This document shows, one piece after another, positions 17,895 through 25,449 of a stretch of DNA of 25,449 nt. Position numbers and translations under genes: made by a program. The number at the start of each line of letters is the position of its first letter. The first letter of the stretch is position 1. The notes under the pieces were generated by a model. That model made no database searches. It was not told the origin of the DNA and saw nothing but the letters and a program-made list of their open reading frames with translations. The DNA comes from an uncultured Oscillospiraceae bacterium (GTDB taxonomy: Bacteria > Bacillota_A > Clostridia > Oscillospirales > Oscillospiraceae). Where the stretch lies: contig CANRKN010000020.1 of NCBI GenBank assembly GCA_947631215.1, positions 1-25,449 of the forward strand, written 5' to 3'.

Positions 17895-18991
17895 CAGATG
17901 CGCCCTTCCTTCACCGTGAACACCTTCCCGCCGGTGCGCCGGGAGATGTCCTCGTCCTCGCAGCAGGTGATGAGTGTCTGGCCCCCGCCGATGCGGTTCA
18001 AAACGAACTCCTGCCGGGCAGCGTCCAACTCCGAGAGCACGTCGTCAAGAAGCAATACCGGGTACTCGCCGGTCTCCGCCTTGCATATCTCCCGCTCGGC
18101 CAGCTTAAGAGAAAGGGCCGCGGTCCTGGCCTGGCCCTGGGAGGCAAAGCTCCGGGCCGCCATGGCGTTGATGGATATGTCCAGATCGTCTTTATGCACC
18201 CCTGTGAGGCATTGCTCCGCGTCCAGCTCCGCCTGGCGGTGGAGCCGCTGGTGCTCTAAGACCTGGGCATATATCTCCTCCGCCGGTGCCCGGGGGTCCG
18301 TGACGGTGCTCACGGTCTTGTAGACCACGCCCAGCTCCTCCTTCCCGCCGGAGAAGTCCCGGTGGATGGGCCCCGCCGCCGCGGCCAGCCGCTCGGCAAA
18401 GGAGGCCCGGTAGCGTATCATTCGGGCGGAGCACCTGGCCAGGCCGTCGGAAAATTCGTCCAGCGTTGTCAAAAGGCTGGGCTTTTCCCGCCAGTCCTTT
18501 AAGATGCGGGTCTTGTTCTCATAGAGCTTATTGTAGTCGGACAGCAGCGCCGCGTACCCGGGCCGCAGCTGGCTGATGGCGTTATCCATGAGCCGCCGCC
18601 GTGCCGCCGCGCCCTCCTTGATGAGGTACAGATCGTCGGGGGAGAACAGCACCGCCGTCACCAGCCCCGCCAGGGCTGAGGAGGGCTTTTTCACGCTGTT
18701 CACCGTCACCTGCCGCCGCTGGCCTCTTTTAAACAGCAGCCGGATAGTCTGGCTCCGGCCCTCCGCCTCCACGTCCGCCAGGATGCTGCCCCAGTCGCAG
18801 TCAAAGCCGATGAGCTCTTTGTCGAACCGGGTGCGGAAGCTGTGGGCCCCGGTGAGCAGATATACCGCCTCCAGGAGGTTGGTCTTTCCCTGGGCGTTGG
18901 GGCCGCATATGACGTTCACGTCCGGCTCAAAACATACCGTCTCCTCGTCGTAGTTGCGAAAGCCGGACAGGGCTATGCGCTCTACCCTCAT
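17891..18991 (-). CDS. recF: DNA replication and repair protein RecF
   Basis: RecF is an SMC/ABC-like ATPase that, with RecO and RecR, loads RecA at single-strand gaps. The 366-residue protein begins MRVERIALSGFRNYDEETV. It has the Walker A motif GPNAQGKTNLLEAVYLL (about 30-46), an ABC-type signature in FASQGQARTAALSLKLAE, and Walker B with D-loop in VLLLDDVLSELDAARQ. Its ATG overlaps the dnaN stop by four bases. That spacing leaves no room for the S4-domain gene yaaA, which lies between dnaN and recF in Bacillus. remB follows with a GTGA overlap. Confidence 0.96.
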
Positions 18992-20103
18992 GCGCCGGCC
19001 TTCAGGCGCACGGGCAGGATCATATAGGAGAAGTTATCCGAGCCGTCCGCCGGCAGGATCACGCAGGGGGAGGAGGCGTTGTTGAAGCAGACCTTCAAAT
19101 AATCCGCCGGGGCGGCCTTCAAAGCGTCCAGGAGGTAGCGGTTATTGAAGCCGATCTCAAGAGAGGCGTCCCTACCTCCCCGGACAGGGCACTGATCCCG
19201 GCCCTGGCTGACGCCGGTATTGCACCAGATGGTGATAAGGCCGTCCTCCAATTTCAGCCGCAGGGGGGTCTTTGTCCGTTCGTCCACGATGATGGATACC
19301 CGGTTCACCGCCTCAACAAAGCTCTCCTTGTCCGCCTCCAAAACGATAGCGAACTCCGAGGGGATGGAGCGGGCATAGTTCAAAAACTCACCCTCCAGCC
19401 GCCGGGAGATGAGCACCGTATCTCCCACCACGAAGGAAATATGCTTGGCGCCCACGGTGATCATCACTTTCTCGTCCGTGTCGCCGCAGAGCTTCTCCAG
19501 GTCGTTCAGCGTGGAGCCGGGAACGATGAAGGAGCAGTCCTCCACGTCCTTCACATCCACCTTCTCCCGCCGCAGGGCCAGCCTGTAGCCGTCCACCGCC
19601 ACGGTGGTGAGGGTATCGCCCTTCACCTCGAAGAGCTCGCCGGTGTACACGGGGCGGCTCTCATTGTCGCTGACGGCGAACACCGTCTGGCGGATCATGC
19701 GGCTTAATATGCCCTGGGGTACGGCGATGCTCCGCTCCTTGTCCACGAAGGGCAGCTCGGGATAATCTGAACTGTCCGCCGCCACAGTGGCGAAGTTGGC
19801 GTCCCCGCTCTCTATGCGGGTGTTGAGGCCGTTTTCTGTACTGACCGTGACGCTGCCGCCGGGCAGACTGCGTACGATGTCGCCCAAAAACCGGGCGCTC
19901 AGAACGATGGAGCCAGGCTCCGCCACATCCGCCAGGATGGTGGTGTATATGCCTTTTTTCAGGTCGTAGCCCGTCACACGCACACTCTCGCCCGCCTCGA
20001 TGAGCAGGCCCTCCAGGGCGGGGATGGGGCTCTTTGCCGCCGCGCAGCGGCTGGCGATGGCCACGGCGGCCTGCAGCAGGGCTTTATCGCAGGAAAACTT
20101 CAT
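18988..20103 (-). CDS. dnaN: DNA polymerase III beta subunit (sliding clamp)
   Basis: The beta clamp is a ring dimer that tethers polymerase and repair factors to DNA. The 371-residue protein has the usual length and three repeated domains: it begins MKFSCDKALLQAAVAIASR, has the central SRPVYTGELFEV and TVAVDGYRLALRREKV segments (domain 2), and ends YMILPVRLKAGA with the MPVRL-type motif near the hydrophobic protein-binding pocket. GAGGAGG precedes the ATG. It lies 232 bases after dnaA, with the likely origin in between, and overlaps recF by four bases. Confidence 0.97.
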   Translation of the reverse strand: MKFSCDKALLQAAVAIASRCAAAKSPIPALEGLLIEAGESVRVTGYDLKKGIYTTILADVAEPGSIVLSARFLGDIVRSLPGGSVTVSTENGLNTRIESGDANFATVAADSSDYPELPFVDKERSIAVPQGILSRMIRQTVFAVSDNESRPVYTGELFEVKGDTLTTVAVDGYRLALRREKVDVKDVEDCSFIVPGSTLNDLEKLCGDTDEKVMITVGAKHISFVVGDTVLISRRLEGEFLNYARSIPSEFAIVLEADKESFVEAVNRVSIIVDERTKTPLRLKLEDGLITIWCNTGVSQGRDQCPVRGGRDASLEIGFNNRYLLDALKAAPADYLKVCFNNASSPCVILPADGSDNFSYMILPVRLKAGA

Positions 20104-20118
20104 CTTTTTATCCTCCTC

Positions 20119-20335
20119 AAGATAGCAGGTAGCATATATATTTTAGTAGTCGTAGTAGTGTCTGACGAAAGTGTTTAAAACCGGGGAGAAAGCCCGGTAC
20201 GGGGGAAAACCGCTGTGGAGAAGACGGTGGAAAAAAGGTCGGGTTTTTCAACGGAACTGTCAGAAGACAGAGGACGTTATCTCTTTCCACGGTTTTTCTT
20301 TCATCCGGCGGAAAAATCTGTGGAAAATTCTGCTG
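20119..20335. other. oriC: Likely chromosomal origin (oriC) between dnaN and dnaA
   Basis: Reading from dnaA towards dnaN (minus strand), the gap holds DnaA-box-like 9-mers TTTTCCACA (20319-20327), TTTTCCACC (20226-20234) and TTCTCCACA (20214-20222). They differ from TTATCCACA by one, two and one bases. A G/C-rich stretch near 20182-20205 follows, then CTACTACGACTACTA (20144-20158). On the other strand this gives TAG triplets, the DnaA-trio pattern. An AT-rich run at 20132-20145 (GCATATATATTTTA) lies next to it. This order (boxes, trios, AT-rich unwinding element, dnaN) matches Bacillus incC. The trios lie about 55 bases from the nearest box, farther than I expect, so a weak box may be missed. 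Confidence 0.8.
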
Positions 20336-21652
20336 CTATTGGCCGCGGGCGTTCAGGTTGGAGGTGATGTCCCGCACGGCGGCGGCCATCTCCGGGTCTG
20401 TCTTGATCAGGTCCTCCACCTTCCGGATGGAGTAGAGGACGGTAGAGTGGTTTTTCTCAAATATCTGGCCGATGTCCTCCAGACTCATGCTGGTGAGATT
20501 GCGGATGAGGTACATGGACACGTGCCGGGCGATGGCGGTATTTTTGCTGCGCTGGCGGCCCTGCAGTGCCTCCTCTTCGATGCCGTAGTACCGGCTGGTC
20601 TCGGAGATGATGGTCTCCGGGGTGGGCACGAACACCCCCAGCTGGGTCACGTCCTTGATGGCCCGCTTGACGCTGTTTATCGTGATGGTGTCGTCCAGCA
20701 TGTCCCGGTAGGCGGTGAGCCTGTGGACCACGCCCTCGATCTGACGGATGTTGGAGGTGATGGCCTCGGCGATATATTCCACGATGTCGTCGGACAGGAG
20801 CAGGCCCAGGCCCATGCTCTTGCTGCGGATGATGGCCATGCGGGTCTCCAGGTCCGGGGGCTGCACGTCCGCCATCAGGCCGCCCTCAAAACGGGTGCGG
20901 AGCCTGTCCTGGAGGTTCGCCATCTCCTTGGGGGGCCTATCGGAGGTGATGACGATCTGATGTCCGGCCTCGTAGATGTCGTTGAAGGTGTGGAAGAACT
21001 CCTCCTGAATCCGCTCCTTGCCGGCGATGAACTGGATGTCGTCCACCAAAAATAAATCCGCGTTCCGGTACTTGTTCCGAAACTCCTCCGGGGTCTTCCG
21101 CTGCAGGTGGCTCACAAGCTGGTTGGTGAACTCCTCGCCCTTCACGTAGCTTATTTTCACAGACGGGGTCTTTTCCCGCACCGCGTGGGCGATGGCCAGC
21201 AGCAGGTGGGTCTTGCCAAGGCCGGAGTTGCCGTAGATGAACAGGGGGTTATACTTCTTTCCCGGGGTCTCCGCCACGGCGACGGCGGCGGCGTAGGCGA
21301 ACTTGTTGGACTGGCCCACGATGAACCGGTCGAAGGTGAAGGCAGCCGCCTCGGGCAGGTCATCATCTGCCTCCGGCTTTTGGTAGTCCTCCATCTCGTC
21401 CGGAGTGAGCACCAGGATATCGAAGGGGCAGGAGAAGAGGTCGGAAAGCGTCTTCCGGATAGTGTCGCCGAAGCGCTGAAGGATGATGCTGCGCTTGAAG
21501 TCATTGGTGGTTTTCAGTACGATGCGCCTGTCCTCCAGGGCAACCGGCTCGCAGTCGGCAAACCAGGTATTGATGGCTATGGACGTGAGCTGCTGGGAAA
21601 GCTGATCCACTACCCGCTGCCATATATCCCGGATGGAGGTCATGTCGTTCAT
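20336..21652 (-). CDS. dnaA: Chromosomal replication initiator DnaA
   Basis: DnaA binds DnaA boxes, melts the origin and loads helicase; it is also a transcription regulator. The chosen frame gives 438 residues: domain I (1-85, MNDMTSIRDIWQRVVDQLSQ), a short acidic linker (86-103), and the AAA+ domain with Walker A GNSGLGKTHLL (141-151), Walker B LFLVDDIQ (200-207) and the sensor/arginine-finger region LQDRLRTRFEGG. Domain IV ends with the DNA-recognition segment FEKNHSTVLYSI. The same frame stays open to 22447 without a plausible start and runs antisense to mfd, so that part is rejected. The ATG at 21652 has AAAGGGG eight bases upstream and a near-perfect promoter 62 bases farther. Confidence 0.97.
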   Translation of the reverse strand: MNDMTSIRDIWQRVVDQLSQQLTSIAINTWFADCEPVALEDRRIVLKTTNDFKRSIILQRFGDTIRKTLSDLFSCPFDILVLTPDEMEDYQKPEADDDLPEAAAFTFDRFIVGQSNKFAYAAAVAVAETPGKKYNPLFIYGNSGLGKTHLLLAIAHAVREKTPSVKISYVKGEEFTNQLVSHLQRKTPEEFRNKYRNADLFLVDDIQFIAGKERIQEEFFHTFNDIYEAGHQIVITSDRPPKEMANLQDRLRTRFEGGLMADVQPPDLETRMAIIRSKSMGLGLLLSDDIVEYIAEAITSNIRQIEGVVHRLTAYRDMLDDTITINSVKRAIKDVTQLGVFVPTPETIISETSRYYGIEEEALQGRQRSKNTAIARHVSMYLIRNLTSMSLEDIGQIFEKNHSTVLYSIRKVEDLIKTDPEMAAAVRDITSNLNARGQ

Positions 21653-21713
21653 ATCCCTGTCCCCTTTCGTTGGTGAAAGGTAAGTTTTAATAATATAAAT
21701 AAGTATCCTACCC

Positions 21714-21742
21714 ATTATAACATCCCGGGGCACAGGATACAA
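21714..21742 (-). promoter_or_regulatory. Promoter of dnaA
   Basis: Minus-strand TTGTAT (21737-21742), 17 bases, perfect TATAAT (21714-21719). I saw no DnaA box in the dnaA-mfd gap, so DnaA autoregulation through this region is not evident. Confidence 0.82.
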
Positions 21743-21787
21743 CTGGAAAATGCAACAAAACAGGCGGCGTTTTTTGACAGAAAGGGG

Positions 21788-21816
21788 TTGAAAGCGGCGG
21801 CGGAGCGGGTTAAAAT
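21788..21816 (+). promoter_or_regulatory. Promoter of mfd
   Basis: TTGAAA (21788-21793), 17 bases, TAAAAT (21811-21816). The TTG that opens the longest mfd reading frame is this -35 box, so translation should begin farther on. Confidence 0.68.
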
Positions 21817-21835
21817 AGGCGGCGAGGTATGGAAC

Positions 21836-24800
21836 GTGAACGCATTGACCCTGGCGATCCTGGAAAACAAGAACATAGCCCCCCTCCCTGACCTTGTCGA
21901 GGGGGGCAGTCTGCCTGCGCTCATTTCCGGCCTGGCGCCCATCCACAGGGCCCATCTGGCGGCGGCCATGGGGACCAAATGCGGCAGGCCCCTGTGCGTG
22001 GTGACGGCGGACGACGCCTCGGCGGAGGCCATGGCGGCGGATCTCGCCTCCTTCCTGGGCCGGGAGGTGGTCACCGTCACCGGCCGGGACTTCACCTTCT
22101 ACTCCTCCGAGAGCGTGTCCCGCCAGGGAGAGCAGAAGCGCCTGCGGGCCCTGGACAGCCTCTTGGGGGACGGCGCGCCCCCCGTGGTGGTCACGGCGGC
22201 GGCGCTCCTTACACGCACCATTCCCCCTACGGCCCTGGAGCGGGCGGCCTTTACCCTGAAGAAGGGACAGGAGATACCCCCGGAGGAGCTCACAGACCGG
22301 CTCCTGCGGGCGGGGTATCGCTCCGCCGACCAGGTGGAGGGCCCCGGCCAGTTCGCCCGCAGAGGCGGCATCATGGACCTGTGGAGCGCCGGCGCCGCCC
22401 AGCCCGCCCGGCTGGAGTTCTGGGGCGACGAGATAGACTCCCTGCACGCCTTCGACCCGGGCTCCCAGCGCCGGACGGGAAAGCTCCGGGCTCTGCGGGT
22501 GCTGCCCGCAGCGGAGACCATCCCCTCCCTGGCGGAGGGGGGCCGGGAGGGGCTCATAAACGCCCTCAGGGAGATATACGGAAAACTCAACCGCAACGCC
22601 TCCAAGTTCGACGTGGAGAAGCTGCGCAAAAACCTGGCCGCGGATATAGAGGCCCTGGAGGAACGGACGGAGTTCACCGCTGCGGATAGGTATATGGGCC
22701 TTGTCTACCCGACCTTTGCCACGGCCCTGGACTATTTTCCGCCGGACGCTCTGGTGGTGCTGGACCAGCCCGGCAAGTGCGCCCAGCGGGCCCGGGATTT
22801 TTTAAAACAGGCCAACGAGGACGTGCGCCTGCTCATCGAGGGGGGCACCCTCTCCGGCCGCCACGCCCAGTTTTACACCACCTGGGAGACGGCTGCCGAA
22901 AGGCTGACAGACTGGCCGGTGGTGATGGCGGACGCCTTCACCGTGGGCCGGTACCCCATGCCGGTGAAGTCCACCATGGGCCTCACCGCCAAGCAGCTGC
23001 CCTCCTACGCCGGCAGCGGCCAGCAGGCCGCCGAGGACGTGCGCCACTGGCTGGGGGAGGGGTACCGGTGCGTGGTCCTTGCCGGGGACGAGCGCCGGGC
23101 CAAGGTCCTGGCGGACATCCTGCGGGACAAGGGCGTGGGGAAGGTATATGTAGACACGCCCCTGGAAAAGCTCCCGGAGCCGGGCACCTGCGCCCTCGCG
23201 GTGGGGAATCTCTCCGCCGGACTGGAATACCCCCAGATAAAGCTGGCGGTGCTGGCGGACACCCAGATCGCGAAAAGCGGCCTGCGCCCCGCCCGGCGCA
23301 AGCGGGCCCTGCCCGCCGGGGCCAGGCTGGGCTCCTATGAGGACTTGGCCGTGGGGGACCTGGTGGTCCACGAGACCCACGGCATCGGACGCTTCGCGGG
23401 CATCTTCAAAATGCCCGTGGACGGGGTGGAAAAGGACTATGTGAAGATCTGCTACGCCGGCACGGACAGTCTCTATGTGCCCGCCACCCAGCTGGACCTG
23501 GTGACCAAGTACATAGGCGCCGGGGAGGACGCCCCGGTGAAGCTGTCGAAGCTGGGCGGCGCGGACTGGACCCGTGCCCGGAGCCGGGCCAAGGCCGCCG
23601 CCAAGCAGATGGCGGGCCAGCTCATCAACCTTTACGCCGCCCGGCAGAAGAGCCCCGGCCATGCCTTCGCCCCCGACTCCACCTGGCAGCGGGAGTTCGA
23701 GGAGGCCTTCGAGTACACCGAGACGGAGGACCAGCTCCGCTGCATCCGGGAGATCAAAAAGGACATGGAGCGTCCGTCCCCCATGGACAGACTGCTGTGC
23801 GGCGACGTGGGCTACGGCAAGACGGAGGTGGCCCTGCGGGCGGTGATGAAGTGCGTGCTGGACGGCATGCAGGCGGCCATATTGGTGCCCACCACGGTCC
23901 TGGCCCAGCAGCACTACCAGACCGCCGTGAGCCGGTTTTTCGGCTTCCCGGTGAACATCGCCATGCTCTCCCGCTTCAGCACCCCCGCTCAGGCGAAAAA
24001 AACCCTGGCGGCCCTGGCGGACGGCTCCTGCGACATCGTGATAGGCACCCATAAGCTACTGCAGAAGGATGTGCATTTCAAGCGCTTGGGCCTTCTGGTG
24101 GTGGACGAGGAACAGCGCTTCGGCGTGGGCCACAAGGAGCATATAAAGGAGCTCACCAAACAGGTGGACGTGCTGACATTGTCCGCCACGCCCATCCCCC
24201 GGACCCTCAACATGGCCCTGTCCGGCATCCGGGACATGTCCACCCTGGAAGAACCACCCCACGACCGCTTGCCGGTGCAGACCTACGTCATGGAGCACGA
24301 CTGGGGCGTGGTGGCGGACGCCATCCGCCGGGAGGTGGCCCGGGGCGGACAGGTATACTACCTGCACAACCGCATCGAGAACATCGAGCGCACTGCGGCC
24401 CGGCTCATGGAGCTGCTGCCGGACGTGGCCATCGACGTGGGCCACGGGCGGATGGGGGAAAATGAGCTCTCCGCCGTCATGGAGAAGGTCACCCAGGGCC
24501 AGACCCAGGTATTGGTGTGCACCACCATTATAGAAACCGGCATCGACATCCCCAACGTGAACACCCTGATAATAGAGGACGCCGATAAAATGGGCCTGGC
24601 CCAGCTCCACCAGATACGTGGCCGGGTGGGCCGCTCCGCCCGCCGGGCCAGCGCCTACCTCACCTACCGGAAGGACAAGGTCCTCACCGAGATCGCGGAA
24701 AAGCGCCTGGAGGCCATCCGGGAGTTCGCCGAGTTCAACTCCGGCTTCCGCATCGCCATGCGGGACCTGGAGATCCGGGGCGCGGGGAACCTGCTGGGCG

Positions 24801-25354
24801 CAGAGCAGTCCGGCCACATGATCGACGTGGGCTATGATATGTACTTAAAGCTCCTGGAGGAGGCCGTGCTGGAGGAGAAGGGCGAGCCCCTGCCCGTGCG
24901 GGCGGAGTGTGCCGCGGACCTCGCCGTCAACGCCAACATCCCGGAGAGCTATATAAAGAGCGCCGCCCAGCGCATGGACGTGTACCGCCGTGTGGCCCTC
25001 ATCCGCACCGAGGCGGAGGCCGACGACATCACCGACGAGCTGGTGGACCGCTTCGGCGACCCGCCCGGCAGCGTCAACACCCTCATCCAGGTGGCCCTCC
25101 TTCGCGGCGAGGCCTCCCGTCAGGGCGTCACCGACATCGCCCAGAAGGGCGGGGCGGTGAAGTTCTCCTTCGCCAGCTTCGACTTCGCCCGCATCAGCGC
25201 CCTCTACGCCAAGCCGGAATGGAAGGGCCGGGTAAAGGTGGACGCCGGCGGCAAGCCCGCCGTCATGCTGCGGCTGGCCTCCCGCCGCCGCATCCTGGAA
25301 GAGGCCAGGGCATTTATCGCGGATTACGCTTCTACCGCAGAGGCGAACCAATAA
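21836..25354 (+). CDS. mfd: Transcription-repair coupling factor Mfd
   Basis: Mfd is a DNA translocase that removes RNA polymerase stalled at lesions and recruits UvrA. From GTG 21836 the protein has 1172 residues, the usual length. Domains in order are a UvrB-like N-terminal region with DFTFYSSESVSRQGEQ and GQFARRGGIMDLW; an RNA-polymerase-interacting CarD-like domain from about residue 500 (VGDLVVHETHGIGRF); and the translocase core with Walker A GDVGYGKT (656-663), DEEQ box Asp757-Gln760, and ATPIPRTLNMALSG. The TRG motif region is DLEIRGAGNLLGAEQSGHM near 980, followed by the C-terminal UvrA-masking domain. The GTG start has GCGAGG eight bases upstream; TTG 21788 in the same frame coincides with a -35 box. 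It diverges from dnaA across 183 bases. Confidence 0.95.
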   Translation: MNALTLAILENKNIAPLPDLVEGGSLPALISGLAPIHRAHLAAAMGTKCGRPLCVVTADDASAEAMAADLASFLGREVVTVTGRDFTFYSSESVSRQGEQKRLRALDSLLGDGAPPVVVTAAALLTRTIPPTALERAAFTLKKGQEIPPEELTDRLLRAGYRSADQVEGPGQFARRGGIMDLWSAGAAQPARLEFWGDEIDSLHAFDPGSQRRTGKLRALRVLPAAETIPSLAEGGREGLINALREIYGKLNRNASKFDVEKLRKNLAADIEALEERTEFTAADRYMGLVYPTFATALDYFPPDALVVLDQPGKCAQRARDFLKQANEDVRLLIEGGTLSGRHAQFYTTWETAAERLTDWPVVMADAFTVGRYPMPVKSTMGLTAKQLPSYAGSGQQAAEDVRHWLGEGYRCVVLAGDERRAKVLADILRDKGVGKVYVDTPLEKLPEPGTCALAVGNLSAGLEYPQIKLAVLADTQIAKSGLRPARRKRALPAGARLGSYEDLAVGDLVVHETHGIGRFAGIFKMPVDGVEKDYVKICYAGTDSLYVPATQLDLVTKYIGAGEDAPVKLSKLGGADWTRARSRAKAAAKQMAGQLINLYAARQKSPGHAFAPDSTWQREFEEAFEYTETEDQLRCIREIKKDMERPSPMDRLLCGDVGYGKTEVALRAVMKCVLDGMQAAILVPTTVLAQQHYQTAVSRFFGFPVNIAMLSRFSTPAQAKKTLAALADGSCDIVIGTHKLLQKDVHFKRLGLLVVDEEQRFGVGHKEHIKELTKQVDVLTLSATPIPRTLNMALSGIRDMSTLEEPPHDRLPVQTYVMEHDWGVVADAIRREVARGGQVYYLHNRIENIERTAARLMELLPDVAIDVGHGRMGENELSAVMEKVTQGQTQVLVCTTIIETGIDIPNVNTLIIEDADKMGLAQLHQIRGRVGRSARRASAYLTYRKDKVLTEIAEKRLEAIREFAEFNSGFRIAMRDLEIRGAGNLLGAEQSGHMIDVGYDMYLKLLEEAVLEEKGEPLPVRAECAADLAVNANIPESYIKSAAQRMDVYRRVALIRTEAEADDITDELVDRFGDPPGSVNTLIQVALLRGEASRQGVTDIAQKGGAVKFSFASFDFARISALYAKPEWKGRVKVDAGGKPAVMLRLASRRRILEEARAFIADYASTAEANQ

Positions 25355-25418
25355 AAAAGCAAGGACCAACCGGTTGAAATAGTCAAGAGATAGTAGACAC
25401 AAAAAGTAACAGGTTAGG

Positions 25419-25449
25419 CCACCAGTTCTGTGCGAAACAGGACTGGTGG
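25419..25449. other. Hairpin at the window edge after mfd
   Basis: CCACCAGTTCTG pairs with CAGGACTGGTGG over 12 bp (one G-T pair) around a 7-base loop, 65 bases after the mfd stop. It may be the mfd terminator or part of the next element. The window ends on the last paired base, so no T tract can be seen. The preceding 25355-25418 holds only a short CAACCGGTTG palindrome (25367-25376). Confidence 0.5.

Noticed and set aside
21653..22447. N-terminal extension of the dnaA frame to 703 codons
   Set aside because: It crosses the dnaA promoter and the mfd start and adds no DnaA homology; the ATG at 21652 has a ribosome binding site.
22802..24052. Long minus-strand open frames under mfd (22802-24052, 24056-24817) and under serS/parB (6103-7350)
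   Set aside because: Antisense to clear mfd, parB and serS coding; composition is the mirror of the sense codons.
25355..25449. Left end of an insertion sequence after mfd (AGTAGACACAAAAAG-like string)
   Set aside because: Only a vague resemblance to IS3-type ends; no transposase, no repeat partner and no target duplication visible before the window ends.

Overview
The window is about 25 kb of GC-rich DNA around the replication origin of a bacterium, almost entirely core genes. Four things point to a spore-forming lineage of Clostridia, probably a gut member of the Oscillospirales group: the Gpr germination protease, the Bacillus-like order dnaA-dnaN-recF-remB-gyrB-gyrA, a tetrahydrofolate (THF) riboswitch in front of a folate-type ECF transporter, and the [12 protein letters not shown] form of the GyrB motif. 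The lineage is inferred from family knowledge, not from a search.

Layout. Positions 1-1193 (minus) hold the operon rpmG-secE-nusG-rplK, with rplK cut by the window edge. Divergent from it at 1376-2441 (plus) are a promoter, a THF riboswitch, folT and ruvX. A membrane-anchored D,D-carboxypeptidase (2484-3374) and rpsT (3520-3783) lie on the minus strand. At 3917-7794 (plus) are gpr, two perfect parS sites, parA, parB and serS. Then comes an accessory stretch (7795-12088): an iron-alcohol-dehydrogenase-like protein that has lost its metal ligands, an MBL-fold hydrolase overlapping a ROK sugar kinase, and a membrane-anchored alpha/beta hydrolase. This stretch also carries two inverted copies of a structured ~130-150 bp intergenic repeat. 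From 21652 down to 12194 (minus) runs dnaA, oriC, dnaN, recF, remB, gyrB, gyrA, rnhA and a DEDDh exonuclease. All junctions from dnaN onward overlap by 4-8 bp except gyrB-gyrA, and a strong terminator ends the run. mfd (21836-25354, plus) diverges from dnaA.

How it works together. The origin cluster encodes initiation (DnaA), the sliding clamp (DnaN), gap repair (RecF), supercoiling (GyrAB), RNA-DNA hybrid removal (RNase HI) and a proofreading-type exonuclease as one transcription-translation unit. ParAB and the parS pair about 15.5 kb away handle segregation of the origin region. Mfd links transcription to repair. The dnaA-dnaN gap holds imperfect DnaA boxes and TAG-type DnaA-trios beside an AT-rich stretch, so it is the likely unwinding site.

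No wholly new multi-gene system is evident. The observations most worth following are the metal-site-dead dehydrogenase homologue, the twin structured repeats, the symmetrical element between the divergent genes at 9238/9414, and the gyrase-RNase HI-exonuclease coupling. There are no tRNA, rRNA or CRISPR features. The only gene-free stretch over 300 bases is 1194-1521, which holds two divergent promoters, the rpmG leader palindromes and the riboswitch.
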